Shown here: piece by piece, positions 1 through 7,632 of the stretch
How positions within the stretch are numbered: the first letter of the stretch is position 1
Layout: each line of letters opens with the position of its first letter
Source: Methylocella tundrae
GTDB lineage: Bacteria > Pseudomonadota > Alphaproteobacteria > Rhizobiales > Beijerinckiaceae
DNA length: 64,000 nt
Assembly: GCF_038024855.1 (NCBI RefSeq)
Contig: NZ_CP139089.1
Span: 2,390,501 to 2,454,500, forward strand
Direction of reading: 5' to 3'
Made by a program: the position numbers and the translations under genes
The notes under the pieces: generated by a model
What the model saw: the letters and a program-made list of their open reading frames with translations, nothing else
Database searches by the model: none
Told to the model about the DNA's origin: nothing

Positions 1-126
1 AATTGCATCGACTGGATCGCGAGGTCGAATTCAAATTCTTGCCCCGCGCTTTTCGCGCGCTCGTTCCGGCGCCGGACGCGCGCCCTCATTGAGGCGCGCC
101 CGAACTTGCAACGGCGGGATGCGTCC

Positions 127-981
127 GTGACCCTGCGCATCATTCACCTCAGCGATCCGCATTTTGGCTGTGAGAACGCGGCCGCGGTAGAGGCCGCCAT
201 CGCGAGCGCGAACGCCTATGCGCCGGATCTGACGATTATATCCGGCGACCTTACATCGAATGGCCGATCCCTTCAGTTCAAGGCCGCGAGCCTCTGGCTG
301 AAACGCCTGCCGCAGCCGCAGATCGTGACGCCGGGCAATCATGACGTGCCTTATTGGAACCTCGCGCTGCGCTTTTTCGCCCCCTTCTCACGCTACCGGC
401 GCTTCATCGGCGAGCCGCTGAAGACGACGGCCGATCTGCCGGGCCTCACTGTCAGAAGCCTCAACACCGCGCGCGGCGCGCAGCCAAGGCTCGACTGGTC
501 CAAGGGCGCGATCAATCTCGCCGCGGTCGAGGCCGCGGCGCAAATGCAAACCTCGACGACGACGCTGAAGGTTCTTGTTTGTCATCATCCTCTTCTCGAT
601 CCTTTTGCCGGGACGAACACCGCCGCTGTAACCGGCGCGGTTCATCGCGGCGGCGCGGCCGCGCGCGTGCTCGCGGAAGCTGGCGTCGACCTCATTCTCA
701 GCGGCCACGTGCATAATCCCTTTGTCTTTGCGCTGCCTTTCGCGCAAGGGCGCAGCTATGCGATCGGGGCCGGCACTTTGTCGCGCCGAACGAGGGGGCG
801 GGCCGCCGGATTTTCTGTGATTGAGGCCGACGCCGAGACGATCAAGGTCACGGCGATGGAATGGTCCGGCTCGCAATTTCACCCCGCGACGGTCTGGCGC
901 CTGCCGCGGCGCACGGAAGCCGCGCAAGCGGAAGCTCTCCATATAAATGGCGCGGCATTGCCCATCTGTGGCGAGAAATAG
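127..981 (+). CDS. Metallophosphoesterase (calcineurin-like)
   Basis: Predicted cytosolic phosphohydrolase of the calcineurin-like superfamily. From the GTG start the metal-binding motifs appear in family order: SDPHFG (D10, H12), SGD (D41), GNHD, CHHP and GHVH, so the dinuclear metal centre looks intact. Length (284 aa) is normal for single-domain members. A longer TTG start at 106 is possible, but GTG at 127 puts the first strand directly before the DxH motif, as is usual, and has a GGCGGG stretch upstream. No signal peptide. The substrate cannot be told; relatives include phosphodiesterases and polar-head phosphatases. It stands alone, with no gene recognised to its left. Confidence 0.85.
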   Translation: MTLRIIHLSDPHFGCENAAAVEAAIASANAYAPDLTIISGDLTSNGRSLQFKAASLWLKRLPQPQIVTPGNHDVPYWNLALRFFAPFSRYRRFIGEPLKTTADLPGLTVRSLNTARGAQPRLDWSKGAINLAAVEAAAQMQTSTTTLKVLVCHHPLLDPFAGTNTAAVTGAVHRGGAAARVLAEAGVDLILSGHVHNPFVFALPFAQGRSYAIGAGTLSRRTRGRAAGFSVIEADAETIKVTAMEWSGSQFHPATVWRLPRRTEAAQAEALHINGAALPICGEK

Positions 982-1137
982 CCGCCCATCTTCATAGCAC
1001 TTCCAAGCATTCGTCCGCATCGTTGGATGTGAAACGCTCTTCCTGCCGCTAGTTTCAAAACGTATTGATCAGGGTCATTTTGTGAATTTCTTACCAGCAG
1101 TAAAGTGGAACTCTCGATAGCAAAGCGCGTTTCTCGC

Positions 1138-1161
1138 ACGGCCGATCTGATGGCCGTTTTT
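1138..1161 (+). terminator. Terminator-like hairpin ahead of csbD-like gene
   Basis: ACGGCC (1138-1143) pairs with GGCCGT (1152-1157) across an 8-nt loop and runs into five T residues. It ends only a few bases before the AAGGAG ribosome site of the next gene. It could end upstream transcription or act as an attenuator in the leader. Confidence 0.5.
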
Positions 1162-1178
1162 CTTCAAGGAGATCAGCA

Positions 1179-1394
1179 ATGAGCGGCACCAAAGACAAGA
1201 TCGCCGGCCTCGCCAACGAGGCTGCTGGACATGTCAAGCAGGGCGTCGGCAAGGCCATCGGCTCCGAAAAGCTGCAGGCTGAAGGCATCGTGCAGGAGAC
1301 CAAAGGTCACATTCAGCAGGCGGTGGGCGACGCCAAGGACGCGGTCAAGGCAGGCGCCAATAAAGTCGCCGACGCGGTCAATAAAAAGCTCTGA
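1179..1394 (+). CDS. CsbD-like stress-response protein
   Basis: Small (71 aa), highly charged, Ala/Lys/Gly-rich helical protein of the CsbD family. The family signature is visible: [10 protein letters not shown] at the N-terminus, then repeated GxxKQxxGKAxG-like segments. Members are abundant cytosolic proteins induced by general stress in many bacteria; the molecular function is unknown. The start has an AAGGAG ribosome site 7 nt upstream. It is preceded by a terminator-like hairpin and followed by a strong hairpin, so it is a single-gene transcription unit. Confidence 0.85.
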   Translation: MSGTKDKIAGLANEAAGHVKQGVGKAIGSEKLQAEGIVQETKGHIQQAVGDAKDAVKAGANKVADAVNKKL

Positions 1395-1416
1395 TCGCGC
1401 CTATCGTTTCATGCGA

Positions 1417-1442
1417 AGGGCCGGCCCGCAGGGGCCGGCCCT
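1417..1442 (+). terminator. Strong GC hairpin after csbD-like gene
   Basis: An 11-bp perfect stem, AGGGCCGGCCC (1417-1427) with GGGCCGGCCCT (1432-1442), lies 22 nt after the stop codon. The T tract is poor, but the stem is very stable. It can also serve the convergent gene on the other strand. Confidence 0.7.
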
Positions 1443-1459
1443 CATTCTAAGCGCGGCTG

Positions 1460-1702
1460 TTATTTTGAGAAATTGCCCGGCCCCTCAGGATGGGCGGGAT
1501 CGGCGCCAAGGCCCATGCGTCCGCGCGTTCCCGAGCAATCATAGGCCGCCCGATCCTGGGACTGCGCGGAATAACCCGGCTGGCAATCATCGCGCGGCGC
1601 ATCATTTGGCTGGGGCGGCGGCGGAGCATTGGTCTGCGCGAGAGACGGGAAAGGCGCGGCAAGGGCCGCGATCGCCAGAAGCATTACGCTGAGCGTTTTC
1701 AT
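1460..1702 (-). CDS. Small secreted protein, unknown function
   Basis: 80-aa protein beginning MKTLSVMLLAIAALAAPF with an AQT-type signal peptidase I site, so it is probably exported to the periplasm. The mature part is short, Pro/Asn/Asp-rich (PPPPQPNDAP) and contains two cysteines (DDCQPG, YDCSGT) that could form a disulfide. The ATG at 1702 has GGGGAA about 7 nt upstream and begins exactly at the signal peptide; the in-frame extension to 1843 is not needed. No family was recognised. Confidence 0.6.
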   Translation of the reverse strand: MKTLSVMLLAIAALAAPFPSLAQTNAPPPPQPNDAPRDDCQPGYSAQSQDRAAYDCSGTRGRMGLGADPAHPEGPGNFSK

Positions 1703-1905
1703 GTCCAGTTCCCCGTCAAGGATCCGCTTGCTACTTTGGTTCTGCGCCGTTTCTAGTGCGTTTCCGGCGTCTCGGCCATCGTCAGCTTGCATCGAATGAA
1801 TTGATTTTCTCCATGCGAGGCGGTTTGATCGCGCCAGTTTCATTTGCTGGAGGCCAGATATTGCGCCAAGCTTGCGTACTGCAACTCACCGTCCAGAGAG
1901 CGTCA

Positions 1906-2316
1906 ATGAAACATATCGCATCGATCGGGCTCGCCGCCTGTCTGAGCCTTGGCGTCGGCGCCTCGTTTTTGCACGCCGCAACTCCGCGCGTTTTTTTCAT
2001 CGAGCCGCAGGATGGCGCCGTCGTCATCAGCCCCTTCAAGGTGAAATTCGGCCTAGAAGGGTTCGCCCTGAAGCCTGCGGGCGATGCGACCCCTGATAGC
2101 GGACACCACCATCTGATCATCGACGGCGGCCCCGTGCCCAAAGACGAGATCATCCCGGCGAACGAAAAATCGATCCATTTCGGCAAGGCCCAGACCGAAA
2201 CGCAACTGACGCTGCCGCCTGGCAAGCACACGCTCACTCTGCAGTTCGGCAATGGCGCCCATTTGTCCTACGGGCCGGCTCTCAGCTCCACGATCACCGT
2301 TGATGTGAAGCCATAG
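1906..2316 (+). CDS. DUF4399 family exported protein
   Basis: 136-aa protein with an N-terminal signal peptide (MKHIASIGLAACLSLGVG..., cleavage near LHAA). The mature part matches the DUF4399 pattern: VFFIEPQDGA, VKFGLEG near the start, then GHHHLIIDG and a TLTLQFGNGAH segment close to the end. The His-rich GHHH suggests metal binding, which is inference. Function is not known for this family. ATG at 1906 is chosen because it starts the signal peptide and has AGAG upstream; longer in-frame versions read into non-coding-looking sequence. Confidence 0.75.
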   Translation: MKHIASIGLAACLSLGVGASFLHAATPRVFFIEPQDGAVVISPFKVKFGLEGFALKPAGDATPDSGHHHLIIDGGPVPKDEIIPANEKSIHFGKAQTETQLTLPPGKHTLTLQFGNGAHLSYGPALSSTITVDVKP

Positions 2317-2472
2317 CCGGCGCCGATCGAGCGCACTGGCGCTCGGTCTCGACCGCGCCGGAAAAGATCAATTTCGCCCAAAGCCTTCATGCGGTAAAAG
2401 CAACGACGGGCCGCCGATTGAGGCTGCGGCCCCCGGCCTTCTACGAAACCGCCGAACGGAAGGGGACGACCA

Positions 2473-3624
2473 GTGGCTGCGCGCTGCGTCATAAAGCGCG
2501 GGTTTTCGACCGCGCCCGATCCGCTGACGGCGGTGCGCGAATTCAGCGAGACGATCGCCCAGCCCGATATCGGCCTTATCGTTTTCTTCTGCTCCATCAG
2601 CTTTGACCTCGCTATACTGGAGCCGGAGCTGCGGCGGGCGTTCGAGGGGATTCACGTCATTGGCTGTACGACGTCGGGGGAAATCGCGCCCATCGGCTAT
2701 GTCGACGGGTCGATCACCGGCTTCAGCATCGCCGCCTCGCACTGCCGCGCCGCCAGCGTCGGAATCGAAAACCTCTCACAATTCCAGATGTCGGACGGCC
2801 ACGCGGCGACGCAACAGCTTGTCGCGGCGATGAACGAAAAAGGTTTGACCCTCGATCCCAAAGACACCTTCGCGATGCTGCTGATCGACGGCATGTCCGG
2901 CAATGAAGAAGTCGTCCTCGCCTCGATTCATCTTCTGATGGAAATGGCGCCGCTGCTCGGCGGCTCGGCGGGAGACAATTTGCGCCTCACCGGAGCTTTC
3001 ATCTATTTCGACGGGGCCTTCCACCGCGACGCCGCGCTTCTGACAGCGATCAAGATCAACGCGCCCTTTCGCATCGTCAAATGCCAGCATTTCATCGGTT
3101 CCAACATGCGCATGGTGGTGACCAGCGCCGATCCGCTGAAGCGCAAGGTCTTTGAGCTGAACGGCGAGCCGGCCGCGCGCGAATATGCGCGGATTCTCGG
3201 CCTTCCCGAACTCACGCTGACGCCGGCGATCTTTTCCGAATTTCCTCTGATGGTAAAGGTTGGCGGGGATTTCCACGTGCGCTCCATCCAGGCGGCGCAT
3301 TTCGACGAAAGCCTGACATTCTTCTGCGCGATCGATGAAGGCGTCGTCCTGCGTCTGGCGCAAAGCGAGGCCGTCCTACAAAACCTCGAGGCCTTCTTTC
3401 AGTCCGTGAAGGAGACGCTCGGGCCGCCGGAGCTCATCATCGGCTTCGATTGCATCCACCGAAGCCTGGCGCTCGAAAAGACGCAAACGAAGCATCTCGC
3501 CAGCGAGCTTCTCGCCGCCAACAATGTGATCGGGTTTAGCACTTACGGCGAACAATTTTCAGGCATGCACCTCAACCAGACTTTCACCGCCATCGCAATC
3601 GGGACGCCCTATGACGCAGATTGA
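2473..3624 (+). CDS. FIST-domain sensory protein
   Basis: 383-aa soluble protein made of a FIST_N domain (about 25-220, with the hallmark IGCTTSGEI) and a FIST_C domain (about 230-370). FIST proteins are thought to bind small ligands such as amino acids and feed signals to kinases. The GTG start follows AAGGGGACGACCA. The gene overlaps the following histidine kinase gene by 14 nt, which implies translational coupling and a joint role. The kinase has no transmembrane or PAS sensor region, so the FIST protein is the natural sensory partner. FIST genes beside NahK/ErcS'-type kinases occur in quinoprotein ethanol-oxidation regulons of pseudomonads, which fits the alcohol dehydrogenase nearby. Confidence 0.85.
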   Translation: MAARCVIKRGFSTAPDPLTAVREFSETIAQPDIGLIVFFCSISFDLAILEPELRRAFEGIHVIGCTTSGEIAPIGYVDGSITGFSIAASHCRAASVGIENLSQFQMSDGHAATQQLVAAMNEKGLTLDPKDTFAMLLIDGMSGNEEVVLASIHLLMEMAPLLGGSAGDNLRLTGAFIYFDGAFHRDAALLTAIKINAPFRIVKCQHFIGSNMRMVVTSADPLKRKVFELNGEPAAREYARILGLPELTLTPAIFSEFPLMVKVGGDFHVRSIQAAHFDESLTFFCAIDEGVVLRLAQSEAVLQNLEAFFQSVKETLGPPELIIGFDCIHRSLALEKTQTKHLASELLAANNVIGFSTYGEQFSGMHLNQTFTAIAIGTPYDAD

Positions 3625-5032
3625 CATTGGCCGCGATAACCGGGACGCGCGCCTTTCGCCGGAGAGCGAAGCCGACCGGCTTCGCGCCGAGATCGCCAAG
3701 CTGCGCAAGATCAACAATGTGCTGATGGACCGCGTCGAAAACGACATGAGCGCGAAGGGCGCCAATGCTTTCACTCTGTTCCAGGCGGCGATTACGCTCG
3801 AAAACAGGGTCGTCGAGCGGACCGCCGAGCTGACGCATCTGACGCATCAGCTGTTTCAGCAGATTTCCGAGCGCTGCGCCGCGGAGAAAGCGCTGCTGCT
3901 CGCCAAGGGCGAAGCCGAAAAAGCCAATTTGAGCAAGACGCGTTTTCTCGCCGCGGCGAGTCACGATCTCCACCAGCCCCTGAACGTCGCCCGCCTGTTT
4001 CTCGGCATGCTGGCGGAGCATATCGAGACGCCGCATGGGCGCGAACTCGTCGGCGGCGTTGAGGCGGCGCTCGACACCGTCGATGAATTGTTGCGCGCAC
4101 TGCTTGATATCTCGCGCCTTGACGCCGGCGTCTGGCCCGTCGAGATCACGACTTTCCGGATCCAGCCATTGCTCGACCGGCTGCGGCAGGACTATCAGCC
4201 CCAGGCCGAAGCTGTCGGCCTCTGCCTGCGGGTCGCGCCGAGCAGCGCCGTCATTCGCAGCGACCGCCTGCTGTTGGAGCGCGTGCTGCGTAACTTCGTC
4301 AGCAACGCGCTCCGCTATACGGCGCAAGGTTCGATCCTGATTGGTTGCCGGCGGCGCGGCGAAGATGTCGCGATCGAAGTGCTTGATACCGGAATCGGCA
4401 TAGCGAGCACCCACCTCGAACTGATTTTCGAGGAGTTCAAGCAACTCGGCGCTTCCGCGCGCGAGAATGAGCGCGGCCTTGGCCTCGGTCTTGCCATCAG
4501 TCAGCGCATCGCGCGCCTGATCGACGCGAAGATAGCGGTTGCGTCTACGCCCGGACGCGGCTCGGCTTTCACGATTTCCGCCAAGGCCGGGGCCGGCCCT
4601 ACGGCCGCGGAGGATGAAAAGCGCCAGATCGATCCGGCGGCGCTGGCCGGCCGCTGCGTCGTCCTGATCGACAATGACATGCAAGTGCGTAACGCGCTGG
4701 GATCGCTGCTGCGGTCATGGCAATGCGTGACGATCACGGCCCGCTCGGCCGCCGACGCGAGCGAAGCTCTGCGCGCGGCGCGAAAAATCCCGCACATCAT
4801 TATCGCCGACTATCATCTCGACGGCGACGCTCTCGGAACCGACGCGGTCGCGGCCCTTCGCGCCGAATTTGGCGAGGACGCCGGGGCGCTCATCATTTCG
4901 AGCGATGTGCGCGAGGAGCTGAAGCGCAGTCTGAAAGAAAAAGGGCTCAGCTTTCTCGCCAAGCCGACGGCTCCGATGAAGCTTCGCGCCATGCTCTCCG
5001 CTCTGGCGGCGCGGCGGGATCAGCTGAGGTGA
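3611..5032 (+). CDS. Soluble hybrid histidine kinase (NahK/ErcS'-like)
   Basis: 473 aa. An N-terminal charged coiled-coil region (20-105) leads into the H-box AAASHDLHQPLN (phospho-acceptor H118), an ATPase domain with N-box RNFVSNALRYT (from 227), DTGIGI (259-264) and GLGLGLAIS (289-297), and a C-terminal receiver (350-470) with the phospho-acceptor D400 in IIIADYHLDGD and a conserved Lys in LAKP. There is no membrane segment and no PAS domain, so sensing probably depends on the overlapping FIST protein. The likely output is phosphotransfer to the convergent LuxR-type regulator. The 3' end overlaps that gene tail-to-tail by 13 bp. Confidence 0.88.
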   Translation: MTQIDIGRDNRDARLSPESEADRLRAEIAKLRKINNVLMDRVENDMSAKGANAFTLFQAAITLENRVVERTAELTHLTHQLFQQISERCAAEKALLLAKGEAEKANLSKTRFLAAASHDLHQPLNVARLFLGMLAEHIETPHGRELVGGVEAALDTVDELLRALLDISRLDAGVWPVEITTFRIQPLLDRLRQDYQPQAEAVGLCLRVAPSSAVIRSDRLLLERVLRNFVSNALRYTAQGSILIGCRRRGEDVAIEVLDTGIGIASTHLELIFEEFKQLGASARENERGLGLGLAISQRIARLIDAKIAVASTPGRGSAFTISAKAGAGPTAAEDEKRQIDPAALAGRCVVLIDNDMQVRNALGSLLRSWQCVTITARSAADASEALRAARKIPHIIIADYHLDGDALGTDAVAALRAEFGEDAGALIISSDVREELKRSLKEKGLSFLAKPTAPMKLRAMLSALAARRDQLR

Positions 5033-5670
5033 TGCGGAAGCAGGGAGCGCTCGCGCTGGAATGCGACGATCGCCTGAGTGCGCGTCGCAACGCCAAGCTT
5101 GCGGAAAATCGTCGTGATGTGAACCTTCACGGTGAGATCGCTGATCGATAGCTCCCGCGCGATCTCCTTGTTCGATTTACCCTCCGCGAGCAGGCCCAGC
5201 ACGGCGAGCTGGCGCGGCGTCAACGGATCGATATCAGCCGATGCGCCGCGCTTTTGCGCGCATTTTTCATCACTGAGGCTTCCCCCCGGCACATAAACGC
5301 CGCCATCAAGAACCGTCTTCAGCGCCGCGGCAAGGGCCTCGAGGGATGAGGATTTCGGAATAAAGCCGGCGGCGCCGCAGTTCAGGGCCTGCGCCACGAT
5401 GCCGTCATCGAAAAGCGCGGAGATGACGACGACAGGGGTTGCGGGCGCAAGATTTCGAATCCCGACAAGCTCCGGCAAGCCGGTCATGCCGGGCATGCAG
5501 AGATCGAGCAGGATCAAATCGACCTCTTCATTTTCCAGCACGCCGAATAATTGCGCCCGGTCGGCCGCCTCAAGGCAGATGAGGTCGTCCGGCGGCAGCA
5601 GGGAACTCATCACCTCGCAAAGGGCGCGGCGCAAAACCGGATGATCGTCAGCAATCAATATCTTCGACAT
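5020..5670 (-). CDS. LuxR-type response regulator (receiver + HTH)
   Basis: 216-aa NarL/FixJ-family regulator. The receiver (1-120) has the acidic pair DD, the phospho-acceptor D56 (LILLDLCMPG) and Lys in FIPKSSS. The C-terminal LuxR helix-turn-helix (about 150-205) carries LTPRQLAVLGLLAEGKSNKEIA. ATG at 5670 is preferred to the longer frame because it starts the receiver and has AGGAGAGG 10 nt upstream. It lies between the kinase and the divergent alcohol dehydrogenase gene, resembling the AgmR/ErbR regulators of quinoprotein alcohol oxidation. Regulation of the module at 5881-10449 is inferred from position. Confidence 0.85.
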   Translation of the reverse strand: MSKILIADDHPVLRRALCEVMSSLLPPDDLICLEAADRAQLFGVLENEEVDLILLDLCMPGMTGLPELVGIRNLAPATPVVVISALFDDGIVAQALNCGAAGFIPKSSSLEALAAALKTVLDGGVYVPGGSLSDEKCAQKRGASADIDPLTPRQLAVLGLLAEGKSNKEIARELSISDLTVKVHITTIFRKLGVATRTQAIVAFQRERSLLPHHLS

Positions 5671-5880
5671 CGGATTTCGCGCCCTCTCCTGATCTTCGCT
5701 TCTTGCCCCGGCCGCGCCGCGCCGGGGTTTGCGACCTATTGAGTATAGCATTGCCGGGCCGCGCTTCATTAAGGTGCCGTCCGATGATCCTTTAACGAGG
5801 ACATTAATGCCCGCGAAGACGGGTTTGATAACCAATTCTGCCCAGGCAACTCTACAAAACTGTATAACGGGGAGGCGACT
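5671..5880. promoter_or_regulatory. Divergent control region, regulator / alcohol dehydrogenase
   Basis: 210 bp between two diverging genes must hold both promoters. It is less GC-rich near 5790-5870. GGGGAGG at 5869-5875 is the ribosome site for the TTG start at 5881. No convincing -35/-10 pair or clear operator dyad was identified by eye. Confidence 0.5.
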
Positions 5881-7626
5881 TTGAAGAATTTGCGCGATGG
5901 GCTGCTCGGAAACATATGGGTCGGCGTCGCGTTGGCGGCGAGCTTGACGGGCGCCGTCGGGATCAGCGAAGCGCAGGCGGAGAACGCGACGCCCAAAGAC
6001 GCCAAAGCGGCATCCCTAGCAGATGCGAACAGCTGGACGCAATACGGTCACGATCAGCAGAACACCAGATTCAGCCCCCTCAAAGAAATCAACACGCAAA
6101 ATGTTGGGAAGCTGAAGCTCGCCTACGCATTTTCGCTCGGCTCGCTGCGCTCCAACGAGGCGACCCCGATCGTCGTCGGCGACACCCTCTACGTGTCGAG
6201 CTCCTGGGGCCCGAAATATGTTTACGCCCTCGACGCGAAAAGCGGCAAGATCAAATGGAAGTATGAACCGGACATCCCGGACGACGTGCTGCAATACGCA
6301 TGTTGCGATGTGAACAGCCGCGGCGTCACCTATGCCGACGGCAAGATCTTCGTCGGCACGCTCAATGGCAAGCTGATCGCGCTCGACGCCAGCACGGGCG
6401 CCGAAGACTGGATCGCCGACGTCGTCGATTACAAGCAGGGTTCGGTCATTACCTCGCCGCCGCTCGTCGTGCGCAATCTTGTCATCACCGGCTTCGGCGG
6501 CGGCGAATATGGCGCGCGGGGCAGCTTGCAGGCCTATGACGTCAACACCGGCAAGGAAGTGTGGAAAACCTACACGGTGTCCGCGACCGACGCCGATGGA
6601 ACCACAAGCTGGAAGGGCGACAGCTGGCAGCACGGCGGCGGCGTCGGCTGGCTCGTCGGCTCCTATGACCCGAAGACCGATACGGTGTTTTGGGGCACCA
6701 GCAATCCGAGCCCATGGGCGACAAAGGTCCGCTCGACAGGCAATGGCGACTACGGCCCGCTGACCAATCTCTACACCGCCAGCACGCTGGCGATCGACCC
6801 GGCGACCGGCAAGATCAAATGGCATGTGCAGGGCACGCCGGCCGACGCCTGGGATTATGACGGCGTCAACGAATTGGTGCTCGCCGATCTGAAGACCGCA
6901 AGCGGCGCCCTGCCGGCCTATATGAAGGCCGACCGCAACGGCTTCTTCTATGTCGTCAACCGCGAGACGGGCAAGCTTGTGTCGGCCGAAAAATTCGTCC
7001 CTGTGAACTGGGCGAGCAAGATCGATCTCGCCACGGCGCGCCCCGTCGAAGATCCCGACAAGCGTCCGGGGCCGGGTCATCCCGCCAAGGACATCTGCCC
7101 GCATCTCATCGGCGCGAAGAACTGGCAGCCAATGTCCTATAGCCCCGACACGGGCCTCGTCTATATTCCGTCGAACAACGTCTGCCAGGATATGAGCGAA
7201 GGCGAAGTCAATTACCGCAAGGGCGTGTTCTACCTCGGCAAGGAATTTTCCGCTGTTCCCGGTCCTGGCGGCTTTCTTGGCAAGATCCTCGCCTGGGATC
7301 CCGTGAAACAGAAGGCGGCTTGGGAAATCAAGGAAGAGCTTCCCTTCAACGGCGGCACGCTCGCGACCGGCGGCGGCCTCGTCTTCTACGGAACGATCAC
7401 CGGAGACTTCAAAGCGGTTGATGCGAAAACGGGAGCGGAGCTGTGGAAGATCGGCGTCGGGTCCGGCGTCGGCGCCGGGCCGATCAGCTTTTCGATTGAC
7501 GGCAAGCAGTACATTGCCGTCGTCGCGGGCCGCACCGTTTCGACCGCCGCCTTCTTCGGCGACATCGGCACAAAAATCACCAATGCGACGCCGGAAGGCG
7601 GCACTCTTTTTGTGTTCTCGGAGTAA
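5881..7626 (+). CDS. Lanthanide-type PQQ alcohol dehydrogenase
   Basis: 581-aa periplasmic quinoprotein of the methanol/ethanol dehydrogenase family, oxidising primary alcohols to aldehydes with PQQ. A signal peptide (1-33, cleavage after AQA) is followed by an eight-bladed propeller. Visible landmarks are the vicinal disulfide C141-C142 (YACCDV), metal ligands E209 (GGGEYG) and N275 (SNPSPW), and the catalytic Asp D325 in WDYDG. The extra Asp D327, two residues on, is the known marker of lanthanide-dependent enzymes (XoxF, PedH); calcium enzymes have a small residue there. The N-terminal region resembles ExaA/PedH more than XoxF, so ethanol or other short alcohols may be substrates as well as methanol. 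TTG start with GGGGAGG upstream. It is probably co-transcribed with the next two genes. Confidence 0.92.
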   Translation: MKNLRDGLLGNIWVGVALAASLTGAVGISEAQAENATPKDAKAASLADANSWTQYGHDQQNTRFSPLKEINTQNVGKLKLAYAFSLGSLRSNEATPIVVGDTLYVSSSWGPKYVYALDAKSGKIKWKYEPDIPDDVLQYACCDVNSRGVTYADGKIFVGTLNGKLIALDASTGAEDWIADVVDYKQGSVITSPPLVVRNLVITGFGGGEYGARGSLQAYDVNTGKEVWKTYTVSATDADGTTSWKGDSWQHGGGVGWLVGSYDPKTDTVFWGTSNPSPWATKVRSTGNGDYGPLTNLYTASTLAIDPATGKIKWHVQGTPADAWDYDGVNELVLADLKTASGALPAYMKADRNGFFYVVNRETGKLVSAEKFVPVNWASKIDLATARPVEDPDKRPGPGHPAKDICPHLIGAKNWQPMSYSPDTGLVYIPSNNVCQDMSEGEVNYRKGVFYLGKEFSAVPGPGGFLGKILAWDPVKQKAAWEIKEELPFNGGTLATGGGLVFYGTITGDFKAVDAKTGAELWKIGVGSGVGAGPISFSIDGKQYIAVVAGRTVSTAAFFGDIGTKITNATPEGGTLFVFSE

Positions 7627-7632
7627 GAGGAA

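Noticed and set aside
3584..4684. Minus-strand open frame (366 codons) opposite the histidine kinase
   Set aside because: The kinase shows all catalytic boxes in the other strand; this frame is a compositional shadow.
6016..7104. Minus-strand open frame (362 codons) opposite the PQQ dehydrogenase
   Set aside because: Dehydrogenase motifs are unambiguous; the antisense frame has no known features.
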